Source: Halobacteriales archaeon (GTDB taxonomy: Archaea; Halobacteriota; Halobacteria; Halobacteriales; SKSH01). Taken from it: DNA of 14,151 bases. The notes under the pieces were generated by a model. It searched no databases. It saw nothing but the letters and a program-made list of their open reading frames with translations, and had not been told where the DNA came from. The position numbers and the translations under genes were made by a program. The stretch spans positions 1-14,151 of the forward strand of contig SKSH01000036.1 of NCBI GenBank assembly GCA_007118075.1, read 5' to 3'. How positions within the stretch are numbered: position 1 is the first letter of the stretch; every line of letters begins with the position of its first letter. Below are positions 1-7,781 of the stretch, in pieces.

Positions 1-708
1 AACACCCTCGGGACCATCAATCCAGTCACCGAGCTGACGGCCCTGGCACACGAACACGATGCACTGTCTGTCATCGACGGCGCCCAGGCGGTGCCGATGC
101 GACCGGTCGATATCCAGTCGATCGGGTGTGACTTTTATGCCTTCAGTGGCCACAAGATGCTTGGTCCGACTGGAATTGGTGTCCTCTATGGCAGACAGGA
201 CCAGTTAGCGGCCATGGAACCGTTCCTCTACGGAGGATCGATGATAGAGAAGGTCACCTTCGAGGAGTCGAGATGGAACGAGCTTCCATGGAAGTTCGAG
301 GCTGGGACCCCACCGGTCGCCGAGGGAATCGGCCTTCACGCTGCGATCGAGTATCTCGAGACCATCGGCATGGATGCAGTCCAGCGCCATGAGGAAGCGA
401 TCACCTCATACGCGATTGAACGCTTCAGCGAGATCGATGATATCCAACTGTTCGGACCGCTCGATGCCACCGAACGGGGAGGATTGATTACATTCAACCT
501 TGAGTCCGTCCATGCTCACGACGTCGCACAGGTGATGAACGATGTTGCCGTGGCGACCAGAGCCGGCGATCACTGTACCCAACCGCTCCATGACCGACTC
601 GAGGCTACCGCATCCGTGAGAGCCTCGTTCTACATCTACAATCGACCATCGGAGGTTGACATCCTGATCGAGGGGATCGATCGTGCCAGGGATTTGCTGG
701 CCATCTAG
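1..708 (+). CDS. sufS: Cysteine desulfurase SufS, 5'-truncated by window edge
   Basis: PLP enzyme (aminotransferase class V, SufS type) that takes sulfur from L-cysteine as an enzyme persulfide and passes it to a scaffold such as SufU for Fe-S cluster assembly in the cytoplasm. The reading frame is open from base 1, so the N-terminal part lies outside the window; about 235 residues remain. Visible motifs: NTLGTINPV at the very start; DGAQA (bases about 76-96), whose Asp and Gln contact PLP; FSGHKMLGPTG, with the Schiff-base lysine; AGDHCTQPL near base 570, with the catalytic cysteine; and SVRASFYIYN, with the substrate-carboxylate arginine. All catalytic residues in the visible part are present. 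The stop at 706-708 is followed 45 bases later by sufU on the same strand, which fits a SufS-SufU donor and acceptor pair. The family call is secure; the true start cannot be seen. Confidence 0.95.
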   Translation, partial: NTLGTINPVTELTALAHEHDALSVIDGAQAVPMRPVDIQSIGCDFYAFSGHKMLGPTGIGVLYGRQDQLAAMEPFLYGGSMIEKVTFEESRWNELPWKFEAGTPPVAEGIGLHAAIEYLETIGMDAVQRHEEAITSYAIERFSEIDDIQLFGPLDATERGGLITFNLESVHAHDVAQVMNDVAVATRAGDHCTQPLHDRLEATASVRASFYIYNRPSEVDILIEGIDRARDLLAI

Positions 709-720
709 GGACGACGGAAT

Positions 721-729
721 GCTTTTCCC
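721..729 (+). promoter_or_regulatory. Weak TATA-like box before sufU
   Basis: A T-rich patch, GCTTTTCCC, centred about 28 bases before the sufU ATG. This is the right spacing for leaderless archaeal transcription. The match to the TATA consensus is poor, and sufU may equally be cotranscribed with sufS. Confidence 0.3.
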
Positions 730-752
730 GAGTTCAATCCAAGTCCAGACCG

Positions 753-1172
753 ATGGATCTCGGCTCTGACATCTATCGGCAACAGATCCTCGACCACTAT
801 CGGAACCCTCGGAACTACGGGTCGCTCGAGTCACCCACATTCACCCATGGTGGTGAGAACTCCATGTGTGGCGATTCGATCGAGATTGACATCGAGGTTG
901 ACGAGAATGAGGTGATTCAATCGGTGGCATTCAGAGGGGATGGCTGTGCGATCAGCCAAGCGAGTGCGAGCATGCTCACCGAGGAGCTCGTTGGGATCAA
1001 TCTCGACGAACTGGAAACGATGGACCGCGATGACGTCCTCGATCTTCTTGGGGTGGAGATCAGTCCGATGCGGATCAAATGCGCGGTGCTTGCTGAGAAA
1101 GTTGCACAAGACGGTGCCGCAATCTACCGGGGTGACCTCGACATCGATCGAACCTCGCTTGAGGATGAATAG
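753..1172 (+). CDS. sufU: SufU-type Fe-S cluster scaffold / sulfur acceptor
   Basis: 139-residue IscU/SufU-fold protein. It accepts persulfide sulfur from SufS and serves as Fe-S scaffold or sulfur relay in the cytoplasm. The N-terminus MDLGSDIYRQQILDHYRNPRN is typical of the SufU branch. The three metal or persulfide-binding cysteines are visible: MCGD (Cys39, with Asp41), GDGCAIS (Cys65) and RIKCAVLA (Cys110). SISPMRIKCAVLA-like sequence in the C-terminal half is diagnostic, here in the form EISPMRIKCAVLA. Length is close to bacterial SufU. No Shine-Dalgarno precedes the ATG, which suggests a leaderless or coupled start. The gene follows sufS by 45 bases and ends 7 bases from the stop of the convergent radA. 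The identification is firm; whether it works as scaffold or only as sulfur acceptor is not settled by sequence. Confidence 0.95.
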   Translation: MDLGSDIYRQQILDHYRNPRNYGSLESPTFTHGGENSMCGDSIEIDIEVDENEVIQSVAFRGDGCAISQASASMLTEELVGINLDELETMDRDDVLDLLGVEISPMRIKCAVLAEKVAQDGAAIYRGDLDIDRTSLEDE

Positions 1173-1179
1173 ATTGGTT

Positions 1180-2214
1180 CTACTCGGGTTTTAATCCCTC
1201 TTGGACGACCCGCATCACCGCTTCCCCGTCGGGGAGGTTCGGGGCATCGACCAATCGGACGATCCGCTTGTCCCCCTTTGATTTCCTGAGGTACATCCGG
1301 AACGTCGAGGTGTGACCAAGGATGTTGCCACCGATCGGCTGGGTCGGATCACCGAAGAACGAATCGGGATTGGCAGAAACCTGGTTGGTCACAACGATAG
1401 CGGTGTTGTGAAGCGTGCCGATGCGCATCAGGTCATGTAGGTGCTTGTTGAGCTTCTGCTGGCGATCAGCAAGTTCACCACGACCGACGTATTCAGCACG
1501 GAAATGCGCCGTCAATGAGTCGACACAGAGCAGGCGGATGGGGAACGCATCGTCCTGACTCTCACCGGTCAATTCGAGTGCCTGCTCGGCGAGGAGCATC
1601 TGATGGTTGCTGTTGTAGGCCTTCGCGACATGGATCTCCTCGAGGAACACCTCGACGAGGGCTTCCATCGCCTCCTCGTCACCAGGGCTTCCCTCGATAC
1701 CTCGGTGCTCGAGGGCCGCCTCGAGGACGGGTTCATCGAGTCCTCGCACCATATCATCGATCCGTTCTGGGCGGAACGTATCCTCTGAATCGATGAAGAT
1801 GGCGCCACCGGCGAGTCCCCCGACCGAGCGAGGGAGTTGCACGTTGACACAGAACTGATGGGTCACCTGTGACTTCCCGGAACCGAACTCACCGTAGACC
1901 TCAGTGATCGATTGGGTCTCGACACCACCACCGAGGAGATCGTCTAGGTCATCGATGAGCCACGAGAGCTTTCCAATCTCCTCTCGACGTTCGAGGACCT
2001 GCGTCCCGGTCTCGAAACCACCGACATCTGCCTCAGACCTCGCCGCACGGATGATGTCAGCCGCCGTCGACTCGCCGATGTCGGCCGAGTTGGAGAGCTC
2101 GCCTGGGCTGGCGACGGCAAGCCCTTCGTAGGAGTCGAACCCGGCCTCGACGAGCTTGTCTGCCGTTGCCGGACCCACCCCCGGTAACGATTCGAGATCG
2201 ACGTTTTCAGCCAT
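1180..2214 (-). CDS. radA: DNA repair and recombination protein RadA (archaeal RecA/Rad51)
   Basis: 344-residue strand-exchange ATPase that forms filaments on single-stranded DNA for homologous recombination and repair. Domains in order: an N-terminal helix-hairpin-helix DNA-binding domain (residues about 6-60, with LPGVGPATADKL); a linker with GGFETG (65-70), where RadA subunits contact each other; then the RecA core. Walker A is GEFGSGKS (108-115), Walker B is LLCVDS (228-233), and the DNA-loop region ends in NQVSANPDSFFGDPTQPIGGN. Length matches haloarchaeal RadA, and no intein interrupts it. The ATG at 2214 is supported by a TATA-like box 26-27 bases upstream. It is convergent with sufU (7 bases between stops). 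tatC2 lies upstream on the same strand with a 63-base gap, but radA has its own promoter. Confidence 0.97.
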   Translation of the reverse strand: MAENVDLESLPGVGPATADKLVEAGFDSYEGLAVASPGELSNSADIGESTAADIIRAARSEADVGGFETGTQVLERREEIGKLSWLIDDLDDLLGGGVETQSITEVYGEFGSGKSQVTHQFCVNVQLPRSVGGLAGGAIFIDSEDTFRPERIDDMVRGLDEPVLEAALEHRGIEGSPGDEEAMEALVEVFLEEIHVAKAYNSNHQMLLAEQALELTGESQDDAFPIRLLCVDSLTAHFRAEYVGRGELADRQQKLNKHLHDLMRIGTLHNTAIVVTNQVSANPDSFFGDPTQPIGGNILGHTSTFRMYLRKSKGDKRIVRLVDAPNLPDGEAVMRVVQEGLKPE

Positions 2215-2237
2215 ATGCAGCGATTGCTCGGCTTCGG

Positions 2238-2243
2238 TTAAAG
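2238..2243 (-). promoter_or_regulatory. TATA-like box of radA
   Basis: CTTTAA on the minus strand, centred about 26 bases before the radA ATG with no Shine-Dalgarno between. This fits a leaderless transcript. Confidence 0.5.
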
Positions 2244-2277
2244 CCTGCCTGTTTGCGACGACGACACACGGGTGAGA

Positions 2278-4482
2278 TCAGGCTCGCGTGGGACGAGATT
2301 GAGCGATCCGCCACGGGAGAGTCAACACCCAGAGGACACCCAGTCCAACGAGGTAGGTGAACACGATCGGGATGACGACGAGGAGCATGGTGAGGATACT
2401 TCCTGGTGTCAAGAGCGCACCGAGAATCAACGACCAGACGACGACACCTCGCCAACGCTTTCGCATCGTCCGATAGGGGACGATACCGGTGATATGAAAG
2501 AGGATCATACTCACAAAGAAACTGAAGAGGAGGCCGATTCCAGCGGTGGACAGGACCACCATCCACGCGAAGCTGTTCAGCCGGTAGGTGACCACCATCC
2601 CGGAATCGACTGCGTGTGACACCAGAGCACTGATGATCGTCGGGGCGACGAACGCGTAGCCGAGATAGCTCCCGAGAGAGATCACGGTGATGACGAGTCC
2701 ACCCCAAAAGAGGAACACTCGGCGGTCTCCCCGGGCGAGTCCTCGTTCTCCCATCGCCGGCCATGCATAGTAGAGAATCATCGGAAGTACCACGATGATG
2801 GCCGCGACGAGGCTAATCTTCACCGCAAAGAGGAGGTGCTCGACGGGATGGAGGTTGACAACGAGGTCGATCGCATCTGGGTCGACCGGGAGGTCGTCTG
2901 GTAATCTTGAAAGGAAGTCCTCTCTGAACTGGCCGAGACCACCCGAGTAGAGCCAGAAGAAGGTGATGAATGTCACCGCGAGGAACGTCCCGACAATCCG
3001 GAACATCTTCGAGGTGAGACTCTCATAGATGAATTTCAGGTCGTACCAGTAGCCACCGACGTCATCCTCGGTCATGTCCCCTTCGGTGAAGGCATCGAAG
3101 ACGCCCGTGGCTGCACTCTTGGCAGCGGCGGACGTACCACCACCTTCCGCTTTCGCCACTGCCGATTGGGCGAGCTCCTCTGCATGTTCCATGGCGTACT
3201 CCTGCCCCTCGTCGAACCGTTGGAGCATTGCCTCAGCACGCTCATGGTCGTTCTCAGCAAGTGCCTCTTGTGCGATGGAGACAGCCTCGTCCTCCTCGAT
3301 GGACAGAAACGCCTCTATCGGGGCTGCCCGGAGGCCCTCTGCATCCAGTGGACGAAGATCGAGATCAGCCGGATCCCCGGAGACCATCGCATACCGCGAA
3401 GGTGGTATCGGTCTTCTGAGCACGTTTATCGCGTAGATTGCCAACAAGAGGAGTACCGCTAGGATGCCGATTACAAGGCCGAAGAGCACCTCACCAAGGA
3501 GGCCAGCCATTGGAAGGATTCCCTCCACAGTCCATGGGTCACTAGGACGGATCTGCTCAGGAAGGACCGGCCAAAACTCGCCCGTTACGACCGCTATCAA
3601 CTCGAATCTAGCAACGATGACACCGAACAATCCGAGGAGCGATCCGATCAGTACCGTGTAGATGCCCTTGCGCCGAACCGACTCTCTGACCACTGGATCG
3701 GCGGCAGATTCGGCCCGGCTAAGGTTTGCCGCGAGCTTGGCCAATGCCAGGCTAAAGAAGTACAAAATGACCAATGGAACACCCCACATGATCTGCGTGA
3801 AGGGATCTGGCGGAGAGAAGAGGGCCCCGAAACCGAATATCCCGACAATCGCCCACTTCCACTTGTCACGGAAGGTCTCGTAACGAACGACCTCCGTATA
3901 CGAGAGGACTGACATGAACAGCGGGATCTGTGCGGCGAGGCCAAACGAGATGGTGAGGAGGATGAGGAATTCGGTCCACATCACGATATCAAAATGCGGT
4001 TTGATCCCCATCTGGAGGGCATTCTCGATGAGGAACTGGAACATGAACGGGAAGAAGACCGCGTAGGCGTACACGATACCGAGTACCATCAGGATGGCAG
4101 ACGCCGCGATGAATCCGTACTGCTTGCGCCGGCTCCAGGGGATCCTTGGGAGGATTCCCCTGCGGTGAAGCGCATCTCGGCCGAAATAGATGAGCAAGGG
4201 GATCGCGATGAGTGCCCCGACGATCAACCCGATCTTGACCTGCAACAGGATGACATCGAACGGCGTTCGGACGATAATATCGACCTGTGCTGCACCGATC
4301 TCATCGAGTTCTGATTCGGTGACCCCCTTGAGGAAATCCCAGAGGAACGCTCGCAATGACCACACGGTGGCGACGAGTCCGATGAGGAAGCCGATGAAGA
4401 CCTTCTGGAGGTTCGCCCGAGCCTCATCGACAACACCGAGTACAGTCTCTCCGGCCGAGGCGGCCGTCTCGCCAACACTCAT
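2278..4482 (-). CDS. tatC2: Twin-arginine translocase TatC2 (TatCt), fused double TatC with about 14 membrane segments
   Basis: 734-residue membrane protein made of two TatC domains, the haloarchaeal TatCt type. It belongs to the receptor for folded twin-arginine precursors in the cytoplasmic membrane. Hydrophobic segments fall at residues about 25-45, 77-99, 124-148, 170-193, 209-223 and 231-250 (first TatC); 275-298 and 328-353 (extra pair); then 493-512, 549-572, 588-612, 639-664, 678-690 and 695-722 (second TatC). TatC-like stretches include FGLAAQIPLF (about 180-189) and NLHPVEHLLFAVKISL (543-558). Residues about 356-490 form an acidic hydrophilic linker predicted to be helical. The gene is divergent from tatC1 across 105 bases, so both haloarchaeal TatC types sit together; no tatA is seen. 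A TATA-like box lies about 32 bases before the ATG. Double-domain architecture is normal for haloarchaeal TatCt and is not an artefact fusion. Confidence 0.95.
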   Translation of the reverse strand: MSVGETAASAGETVLGVVDEARANLQKVFIGFLIGLVATVWSLRAFLWDFLKGVTESELDEIGAAQVDIIVRTPFDVILLQVKIGLIVGALIAIPLLIYFGRDALHRRGILPRIPWSRRKQYGFIAASAILMVLGIVYAYAVFFPFMFQFLIENALQMGIKPHFDIVMWTEFLILLTISFGLAAQIPLFMSVLSYTEVVRYETFRDKWKWAIVGIFGFGALFSPPDPFTQIMWGVPLVILYFFSLALAKLAANLSRAESAADPVVRESVRRKGIYTVLIGSLLGLFGVIVARFELIAVVTGEFWPVLPEQIRPSDPWTVEGILPMAGLLGEVLFGLVIGILAVLLLLAIYAINVLRRPIPPSRYAMVSGDPADLDLRPLDAEGLRAAPIEAFLSIEEDEAVSIAQEALAENDHERAEAMLQRFDEGQEYAMEHAEELAQSAVAKAEGGGTSAAAKSAATGVFDAFTEGDMTEDDVGGYWYDLKFIYESLTSKMFRIVGTFLAVTFITFFWLYSGGLGQFREDFLSRLPDDLPVDPDAIDLVVNLHPVEHLLFAVKISLVAAIIVVLPMILYYAWPAMGERGLARGDRRVFLFWGGLVITVISLGSYLGYAFVAPTIISALVSHAVDSGMVVTYRLNSFAWMVVLSTAGIGLLFSFFVSMILFHITGIVPYRTMRKRWRGVVVWSLILGALLTPGSILTMLLVVIPIVFTYLVGLGVLWVLTLPWRIAQSRPTRA

Positions 4483-4511
4483 TCTTCGAGTCGGTCTTGG
4501 GTCCCGACCAG

Positions 4512-4517
4512 TTAAAT
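4512..4517 (-). promoter_or_regulatory. TATA-like box of tatC2
   Basis: ATTTAA on the minus strand, centred about 32 bases before the tatC2 start. This predicts a leader of only a few bases. It lies in the 105-base divergent region shared with tatC1, 38 bases from the tatC1 box. Confidence 0.45.
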
Positions 4518-4554
4518 GAGTCTCCCTTGCCGGATGAGTGCTCCAATCGAAGGG

Positions 4555-4561
4555 CTATAAA
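4555..4561 (+). promoter_or_regulatory. TATA box of tatC1
   Basis: CTATAAA on the plus strand, centred about 30 bases before the tatC1 ATG, with no Shine-Dalgarno in between. It is one of the best TATA matches in the window. Confidence 0.6.
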
Positions 4562-4587
4562 CTGAACCGGCACTACGGACATCAAGC

Positions 4588-5613
4588 ATGTCGACCGAGG
4601 ATGACAAACCAGACGACCAGGATGAGGAGGTTGCTTCATCCACGGAGTCTGTTGAATCATCCTCGGAAGTGGCGTCGAATTCCAGTGGAGAACCGGACAA
4701 CGATGAGGGATCGCCCGAAGAGGAACCATCTGAAACCGAAGCGCAAGAGCAGACAACCGAGGACGGAGCAGAACCCGAAGAAGAGGACGTTGACGGAGAT
4801 GACGACGAGATAGCTGAGAAGGCTGAGCGGACACCAATCGGGCGTGCTCGAAGGCAGAAGGAACCGCCGGACGATATCGAGATGCCGCTCACCGAACACA
4901 TCGAGGAGATGCTGAGCCGGATCGTGATCATTGCCGTGATCGGCGGTGCTGCGACGTTGGTCGCGATTCCATTCGCGAGTGACATCGTCATCACCATGTG
5001 GTACGACATCCACCCTGGCGATCCGAGCACCTGCATCCCGAACCCGAGTGATGAGAGCTGTACCCCGCCTCACCTATACGCACCACTCGAGCAGATCCTC
5101 ACCGAGATCAAGGTGGCCGCACTTGCCGGGATCGTCGTGGCACTCCCGGTGTTCGTCTACCAGAGCTACCAGTTCATGCGCCCGGGCCTCTATCCGAACG
5201 AACGGCGGTACTATCTCGCGTCTGTGCCGATGAGCCTCATCCTCGCGGTCGTCGGCATGGCGTTCGCATACTTCGTCATCCTCCCGATCCTCTTCAGTGT
5301 CTTCCTGTTCTATTCAGAGGGATCAGCCGACATCGCGTTCGCACTCGCTGAGACATTCGACATCATGCTCATGCTGATGATCGTGCTTGCGATCGTCTTT
5401 CAGATTCCACTGTTCATCATGCTCGCCATCATGATGGGCGTGACCTCCCGTCGATGGCTCGAGAGTCAGCGCATCTACTTCTGGATCGCCTTCGCTGGGA
5501 TCGCCTTCGTCTTCACAGTGGACCCAACCGGGATGGCACCCGTGCTCGTCGCCATCGTGATGATCGCCTTATTCGAAGGGACACTCGCACTCCTTCGCTG
5601 GACTGGACGTTGA
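4588..5613 (+). CDS. tatC1: Twin-arginine translocase TatC1 (TatCo) with acidic N-terminal extension
   Basis: 341-residue TatC, the single-domain haloarchaeal TatCo type, which binds the twin-arginine signal of folded precursors at the membrane. Residues 1-80 form a disordered acidic tail with 35 Asp/Glu and 12 Ser. The TatC domain follows from MPLTEHIEEMLSR (99-111), with Glu107 aligning to E. coli Glu15. GLYPNERRYYL (200-210) carries Glu205, matching E. coli Glu103, and MAFAYFVILP (224-233) is the family hallmark. Six membrane segments lie at about 112-132, 170-192, 210-240, 256-282, 296-311 and 315-336. VFQIPLF has Gln272 where E. coli has Glu170, which also occurs in other TatC proteins. 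The first outer loop contains two cysteines (149, 158). The ATG is supported by a TATA box 30 bases upstream. The gene is divergent from tatC2. Confidence 0.95.
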   Translation: MSTEDDKPDDQDEEVASSTESVESSSEVASNSSGEPDNDEGSPEEEPSETEAQEQTTEDGAEPEEEDVDGDDDEIAEKAERTPIGRARRQKEPPDDIEMPLTEHIEEMLSRIVIIAVIGGAATLVAIPFASDIVITMWYDIHPGDPSTCIPNPSDESCTPPHLYAPLEQILTEIKVAALAGIVVALPVFVYQSYQFMRPGLYPNERRYYLASVPMSLILAVVGMAFAYFVILPILFSVFLFYSEGSADIAFALAETFDIMLMLMIVLAIVFQIPLFIMLAIMMGVTSRRWLESQRIYFWIAFAGIAFVFTVDPTGMAPVLVAIVMIALFEGTLALLRWTGR

Positions 5614-5655
5614 GGGTGGCGACACTGGCACGGCCTCCACCAAATCGATTCCTAA

Positions 5656-5670
5656 CCACCGATTGGGTGG
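5656..5670. other. Small inverted repeat downstream of tatC1
   Basis: CCACC and GGTGG (5-base arms) around a GATTG loop, about 43 bases after the tatC1 stop. No T-run follows on the plus strand, so a terminator role is doubtful. It could be a 3'-end structure or chance. Confidence 0.25.
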
Positions 5671-5712
5671 AACCTGCCGGAGACAACTATCACTCTCACC
5701 GCGCTCTATTGG

Positions 5713-5723
5713 TATTTTTGTAA
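5713..5723 (+). promoter_or_regulatory. TATA-like box of the HhH-MutS gene
   Basis: TATTTTTGTAA, centred about 27 bases before the ATG at 5745. The spacing favours this ATG over the in-frame GTG at 5736, which would be only about 18 bases away. An AGGTG motif six bases before the ATG could also help ribosome binding. Confidence 0.5.
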
Positions 5724-5744
5724 TGCCCCACCAAGGTGGAGTCG

Positions 5745-7721
5745 ATGGAGCTCGAGTCGGTCCCCGGTGTCGGACCGAAAACGGCTGAGGCGCTCCGGGA
5801 CCTCGACGACCCGGTCACCTCGCTCATCGAGGGGGATGTCGAGGCGATCGCCAAGACCGCAGGTGTTCCAAAAGGGCGCGCGGTCCGTCTGATCAGGAAC
5901 GCTCAACGCGCCGCGCACGGTGATACCGTCGAGTTTCTGGCGACCGATCGGGCTCAACAACTGTATCGCGACCTTATCGGGGAGATTCAGGGCTTCGCGA
6001 TGACCGCGACGGGCCGGGCTCGACTCGCAACATTCTACCCGAGCTCGAGTCCGGATCGGATCGAGGAGGCACGAGCGACCGTGACCGCAGCACTCGACAC
6101 CGCTGTCACGGAAGAGGCGTTGAGTGCGCTGAGAGCAGTAGCACCCCTCGAACCGGCTCGGGGGGTGCAGATCAGAGATCGTTGTCTCGCGACGGGTGAT
6201 GCAGAAACGGCGGCACGTGCTCGAAACCTCGTTCCGGAACTCTCTGTCGAAACAGTGGGATCTGTCCGCGACCTCGCTGAGCTCGCAAGGGGATACAGCG
6301 AGGTCGTGGCACTGGACGCCAACTTCGCCGGCAAGGATCTCGCCAACTCGATCACGGTTGACCCAACCGCCCTCGAGAAACCGAACGAGCTGGTCCCCGA
6401 GCGATCGCTCGCGTTCGCCGGACGCAACCGATCATCGATTGAGGCCGCCATCGAGGTGCATCGGACGGCCGACTTGGAGATTGCAGTTGAACTGACCGAA
6501 CTCGAGAGACTGCTCGAAGGGATCGACCAAGACGGTGCGCTCACGGGAGATGCAGAGCTCACCAGATTACGACAAGCGTGTGATGACCTGGATGTCGCAG
6601 TCTCAACGGGAGAATCGGTCGCCAATGACCAGCTCAAGGAGGCGATCGAGCGTCGAGATGTGATCGTCGAGGGTGCCGATCTACTGACGATGGCCGAAGA
6701 AGGTGCCAGGGTGGAATCACTTCTCGACCGAGAGTTAGCCGATGAACTCGAGGCTGCCTCGACAACTGCGATAGAGCATGTCGTCGACACCCTCGGACTG
6801 GATGCCGACCAACGCGCCGATATCGAGGCGGTATTCCCCGCTAGACCACGATATCCAATCGAACGGAATCAAGAAGCCTACGATCGGCTGGAGGCAGCGC
6901 TAACGAGCGCTCGAGATCGGCGGTACGATATGCTGGTCCGCCAGCGGGCTGCTACCATCGAGACACACCGTGACGAGCTCGAGACGTTGGTGGAGCGAGC
7001 ATTACAATATGATGTCGAACAAGCGTTGGCCCGATTCGCTACAGAGCGACGATGCACGATGCCTACGTTCACCGAGCATGGGATCGCCATCGAGGCAGGT
7101 CGTCCACCAACGGTCGATGACGACGAAGTGGAAGCGGTGACGTACGAGACAGCCGGGGTGGCGCTTCTCACCGGGGTCAACAGCGGTGGCAAGACGACCT
7201 TGCTAGATTTGCTCGCAACGGTCGTCATCCTCGCACAGATGGGACTCCCAGTCCCAGCAGCCTCGGCCTTGGTGCAGCGGTTCGACAGGCTCTACTACCA
7301 CGCCAAGACACAGGGGACACTCGATGCCGGTGCCTTCGAATCCACCGTGCAGGAGTTCGCTGAACTGGCACGTGCAGATGAGAATAGCCTCATCTTGGTC
7401 GACGAGCTCGAGAGTATCACCGAACCAGGCGCCAGTGCCAAACTAGTTGCTGGGTTCCTCGAGGCACTCACCGAAGGTGGAGCCACTGCTGTGTTCGTGA
7501 CCCATCTGGCAGAAGAGATCCGCGACGAGGCGGCGATCGAGCTCTCGATCGATGGTATCGTCGCCGAAGGACTCGTAGACGGTGAGCTCGTGGTCGATCG
7601 CTCACCACGGAAGGATCATCTCGCTCGGTCCACCCCTGAGCTGATCGTCGAACGACTGGCAGGACGATCGCCGGATGATGAGTTCTTCAACCGATTGCTT
7701 GAGAAATTCGACGACGATTGA
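5745..7721 (+). CDS. HhH-domain MutS-family ATPase (archaeal MutS5/MutS2-like)
   Basis: 658-residue MutS-superfamily ATPase with an N-terminal helix-hairpin-helix domain. Residues 1-60 hold MELESVPGVGPKTAEAL, a nonspecific DNA-binding HhH. A long alpha-helical middle region rich in Glu, Arg and Ala (about 65-440) corresponds to the MutS core, lever and clamp. The C-terminal ABC-type domain has Walker A GVNSGGKTT (477-485), a signature region around GTLDAGAFESTVQEF (524-538), Walker B SLILVDELES (548-557) and a switch histidine in VTHLAE (587). No mismatch-recognition domain I and no C-terminal Smr nuclease domain are seen, so it is neither MutS1 nor canonical MutS2. It probably acts on branched DNA or recombination intermediates; this is inferred from the domains. 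ATG 5745 is chosen over GTG 5736 from promoter spacing and an AGGTG motif. The gene precedes cdc6 by 60 bases. Confidence 0.85.
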   Translation: MELESVPGVGPKTAEALRDLDDPVTSLIEGDVEAIAKTAGVPKGRAVRLIRNAQRAAHGDTVEFLATDRAQQLYRDLIGEIQGFAMTATGRARLATFYPSSSPDRIEEARATVTAALDTAVTEEALSALRAVAPLEPARGVQIRDRCLATGDAETAARARNLVPELSVETVGSVRDLAELARGYSEVVALDANFAGKDLANSITVDPTALEKPNELVPERSLAFAGRNRSSIEAAIEVHRTADLEIAVELTELERLLEGIDQDGALTGDAELTRLRQACDDLDVAVSTGESVANDQLKEAIERRDVIVEGADLLTMAEEGARVESLLDRELADELEAASTTAIEHVVDTLGLDADQRADIEAVFPARPRYPIERNQEAYDRLEAALTSARDRRYDMLVRQRAATIETHRDELETLVERALQYDVEQALARFATERRCTMPTFTEHGIAIEAGRPPTVDDDEVEAVTYETAGVALLTGVNSGGKTTLLDLLATVVILAQMGLPVPAASALVQRFDRLYYHAKTQGTLDAGAFESTVQEFAELARADENSLILVDELESITEPGASAKLVAGFLEALTEGGATAVFVTHLAEEIRDEAAIELSIDGIVAEGLVDGELVVDRSPRKDHLARSTPELIVERLAGRSPDDEFFNRLLEKFDDD

Positions 7722-7750
7722 TCTCCAATCGGCGGGCTCGCTGCAACACA

Positions 7751-7759
7751 CCTAAGTGG
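7751..7759 (+). promoter_or_regulatory. Weak TATA-like element before cdc6
   Basis: CCTAAGTGG, centred about 27 bases before the ATG at 7782. The match is weak. Cotranscription with the upstream MutS-like gene is also possible because the gap is only 60 bases. Confidence 0.3.
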
Positions 7760-7781
7760 TCACCGAAGCTGGGTGAAAGTA

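Noticed and set aside
406..840. 144-codon open frame antisense to sufS
   Set aside because: No motif, and it fully covers conserved SufS catalytic sequence. A shadow frame.
1011..1023. Sequence resembling an origin recognition box (CTGGAAACGATGG)
   Set aside because: A single copy inside sufU coding sequence. A second weak look-alike at 13658-13670 is also coding. Origins need clustered, inverted copies in AT-rich non-coding DNA.
2207..2764. 185-codon open frame on the minus strand over the end of tatC2 and the radA promoter
   Set aside because: Overlaps clear TatC coding sequence in another frame. It is Arg, Pro and His rich, unlike haloarchaeal proteins, and has no promoter or family motif.
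6035..6790. 251-codon open frame antisense to the MutS-like gene
   Set aside because: Very rich in Ser, Arg and Ala with no acidic bias or recognisable motif. It is the mirror of Asp/Glu/Arg codons in the real gene on the plus strand.
7722..7781. Possible replication origin next to cdc6
   Set aside because: Only 60 bases are available, without AT-rich unwinding DNA or repeated boxes. The 516-base gap also lacks such boxes.
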